From Nereocystis luetkeana (lineage: Eukaryota > Sar > Phaeophyceae > Laminariales > Laminariaceae): a stretch of DNA of 64,000 nucleotides. The position numbers and the translations under genes were made by a program. Position 1 is the stretch's first letter, and each line of letters begins with the position of its first letter. The stretch lies in contig JARUPZ010000020.1 of NCBI GenBank assembly GCA_031213475.1, positions 5,753,858 through 5,817,857 on the forward strand. Direction: 5' to 3'. Shown here piece after piece: positions 61,601-64,000 of the stretch. Under the pieces are notes generated by a model. That model saw only the letters and a program-made list of their open reading frames with translations. It did no database searches and was not told the DNA's origin.

Positions 61601-63704
61601 CCGCTCCTCGTCCCCCCCCCCCCCCCCCCCGCCCGCCTCCTCCTCCTGCACACCCCCCTTCCCCCCCTCGTCCCCCCCCCTTCCCGCCTCCTCCTCCCGC
61701 GTGCTTGCCCCCTCCGCCCTTGCCAGTCCCCCCTGTCGCACCGTTGGCTGGCAGCTTCTCCATGGGCACAGGAAGAACGACAAACTCGTCCAGAGATTGC
61801 GTTTGCTGCAGGCGAAACACACACGCAGGTAGGCGGCAGTCATCTTACGATTTAAACCACCAGTACACAGCGCGCATGAAGACAACACGCCGGATGACAA
61901 CATCCAACTGGCGCTAAGGCGATTCTACTCCATTTGAGGCAGAAAGGACTTTGCGATCGTGCGATAGGATTGCAATGCACGCCAGTGTCTGAACGATTGT
62001 TGCCGCCCTTTCGCTTTTGGGTAGCCTCTACGTTGTGGCGGGTGCCCGTTCACGTGCTGCAACGCATTATTCCCGCCAACCAATCAGGGACCGATCAAAA
62101 CGCGCAGATTCAACTTCCGTGCCCCTGCACTGTTAATGCCATCACTTCGCACCTGGTACTGATATGTTTCAAGTGTTGGGACAAAGCCGAAACATCTTGG
62201 AGACTCAGGACCACAAACCTAAGAATAGGCCAACCCCTCCCGCTCCAAAATAGTATTCCACATAGCTTACCCTGCCACAAGAGCACTTGGAAAGAACGTC
62301 GAACTTGCCCGTCATGGCTTCCACCGCCTTGTGGAGGTCTTTCCCCTGCCAATACACAATCGCAGGCAAAGCAAGCAGTTGACAAATACGTAAGCACCGA
62401 TCATGACGCTCACAAGGGCCTACGTGCCGCGTCACCCCAGCGTAGCATAGACCAGGCAGGTGGCAGTGCGATCGATCCTGATAGCCGTGAGGAGGACATG
62501 CGATAAGTCGACCGCCACAACCGAAGGGCAACCACACTAACATCCGCTGGATGGCCTGGCGGTCACTTAACTTCCAACCGCCCACGGCTACTCTGCCTTG
62601 CACACGTGATCCGAGTGTCGCTCAAGATCGCTCTTACCGCAGTTCCCCCGACGCCGGCACCTAGGTTGTCCAGGAAGAAACTAAGAACCTCAGCCGCGTC
62701 CGCTTGCACGCCGGCGGTGAACTGTTCTCGAAGTGATCCGGATAGCAAGCAGACGAGTTGGGGGCTCGTCACCAACGCATCGCGAGGCTAGAAGAGGAAC
62801 AGCTCCCTCATTACGGTTCTCGTTCGTACGTTTGCTAGCGATATGCCACGACACGCACGCTAGTTGCGGAAGCCACACGAGGGTGAACTCAGGGGCGAAG
62901 ACATTAGGGTTCACCTCTACATACCCATGCTAATCGACACATCGCATAGCTTGTGCAATTTGGACCTTGGCCGCGGCTATTAAGGTAATGAAGGAGCACC
63001 ACGACAGCCAGCGTTCGGGCCTATCGTTTCCACATATCGAGGCTGTAAGAGTGTTCGAGCGCTTCGCACTGCGGCGACGGCCCATTCGGTGTCTCGTCAA
63101 CGGGTAAGATCAATAGATCGCCTATGTCTCGAACACTTTGCATAGCTGCCCATGCCGTTGTTACCAGAGACAAAAGTATGGACGCGTTTCGTCACTTCTC
63201 ACGTATGGCGATTCGTTGATAGCCTCGAGGACAGTCTGGTTGACCTCGCAGGCGCCGCCTTCCGGGGCCTTGTCCATGTCCTGATAAATAAAACACGATG
63301 AAGTCACGGGAACAAAGCATTGAATGAACAAAAGGAAGGGCCACGAGACACATGGGTAACGCAATACGTGCTCACGAGCGTCCTAAAACGGCTGACAGTC
63401 AACATTTCCGTCTATATCCCCATTGACTTGCCCCGCTCTTTCAACGCCCGGTCGAGTCTACACGTACCTCTCTACAGATGTTGCAACAACGATTGCAAAA
63501 TAAAGACGAGTAGGCAAGCTGAAAATCGTTGCTAGCGCAGAGTGGTTGACGATAAAGTACCACACGCCGGCAGGGCACTATCTCGCCGTTTCCACCGACA
63601 AAATATAGCTTGATAGGTATCAAATTTCAGTCTGACCTGGAAGAGAGTTCCTAGTCCTGCCGCCAGTGTCTCCTTGTCCTTCCGGGGCTGGTGTGGTGGG
63701 TTTG
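58664..63704 (-). CDS. Ubiquitin-specific protease, copy B, cut by window end
   Basis: Duplicate of the protease at 14242-20390. Exons seen: 63637-63704, 63203-63280, 62638-62721, 62271-62345, 62153-62218, 61266-61805, 60912-60956, 60405-60499, 59446-59531, 58664-58869. The exon carrying the catalytic Cys would lie beyond base 64000 (expected near 64195), so its state is unknown. The Gly-rich exon is 540 bases, a multiple of three, so the frame runs unbroken from SLDEFVVLPVPMEKLP to SVKLSDLLTK. Substitutions relative to copy A are mild, for example Ile to Thr in VDIPTVLDAG and Thr to Asn next to the donor at 60405. The splice dinucleotides used in copy A are kept here. Either copy, or both, could be functional; if the copies are alleles this is the same gene. 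Confidence 0.8.
61304..61708. repeat. TCC/GGA microsatellite and C-rich tract (copy B)
   Basis: Counterpart of 16878-17345 with a shorter TCC run. The minus-strand Gly-rich frame is open across the whole tract and joins the conserved protease segments on both sides. Confidence 0.9.
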
Positions 63705-64000
63705 CTGCAGACCCAGGCGAAAGAGGAAAATACAAGGAAGACGCAGATTAGACGCCTATTGGGGCGTAAGCAGGAGTGTGGAGAGAAACACTACCGCGAA
63801 AGGCCCGTCCGACGTCACAGCGACTTACAAAGCCACCCGGGCTCGACATCAAGAGTAACAGCCGTGTGCTGTCGCGATTGCGGACGTACCATGTCCGCAC
63901 TACTATTAAAAGCTTGGACCTGCTACTGCAGCACGCGCATTCGGCGCAGCACGCGCCCGATATAACGAGCGGACGCATTCTCGCAAGCAGCTACAGTGTG

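Larger units (their letters stand above)
44482..64000. repeat. Large direct duplication, copy B
   Basis: Second copy of bases 1-19648. Homology is still running at the last base of the window, so its right end is not seen. Every feature listed for copy A has a counterpart here at +44481 (left end) to +44352 (right end). The join at 44481/44482 shows no target-site duplication that can be tested, because the sequence before base 1 is missing. Confidence 0.97.

Noticed and set aside
1-64000. Circular molecule assembled past its start
   Set aside because: The two copies differ by roughly 1-2% and by large indels, which an overlap of one molecule would not show.
1-64000. Retroelement, viral or transposase genes
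   Set aside because: No reverse transcriptase, integrase, capsid or transposase motif was found in any frame inspected. Only small non-coding repeats are present.

Overview
The window looks like nuclear DNA of an intron-rich eukaryote. Recognisable protein domains are cut into short exons with GT(A/G)AG-type donors and pyrimidine-tract acceptors, codons prefer G/C in third position, and simple and tandem repeats are abundant. A large protein combining filamin-like and PA14 domains, with GC-balanced repeat-rich introns, would suit a stramenopile such as a brown alga. That is an inference; no marker gene fixes the lineage. I saw no tRNA, rRNA, organelle, bacterial, retroelement or viral coding signal.

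Layout. The dominant feature is a direct duplication: bases 1-19648 recur, about 1-2% diverged by eye plus many small indels, at 44482-64000. Both copies are cut by the window edges, so no boundary is visible. The simplest reading is a tandem repeat of about 44.4 kb (bases 1-44481 being one unit), or two haplotypes joined end to end by the assembler.

The clearest gene is a ubiquitin-specific protease on the minus strand (exons from 20390 down to 14242). Its catalytic core can be read exon by exon with matching phases from the Cys box to the His box and stop codon. The duplicate (63704 down to 58664) lacks its first exons only because the window ends. A glycine-rich loop inside the catalytic domain is encoded by a TCC/GGA microsatellite; it is in frame in the second copy and one base out of frame in the first.

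Upstream of the protease on the same strand lie an array of duplicated cassette exons (20820-23206, one unit inverted) and seven phase-compatible exons of a membrane protein (23395-27286). Further up are filamin-like and PA14-domain exons (34332-41236). Whether these are one, two or three genes cannot be decided from DNA alone.

The rest is mostly introns and intergenic DNA: an approximately 250-bp satellite, an approximately 29-bp minisatellite in an AT-rich island, two foldback repeats, purine-rich tandem units, and a dispersed 16-bp palindrome. A few weak small-gene candidates are listed with low confidence.
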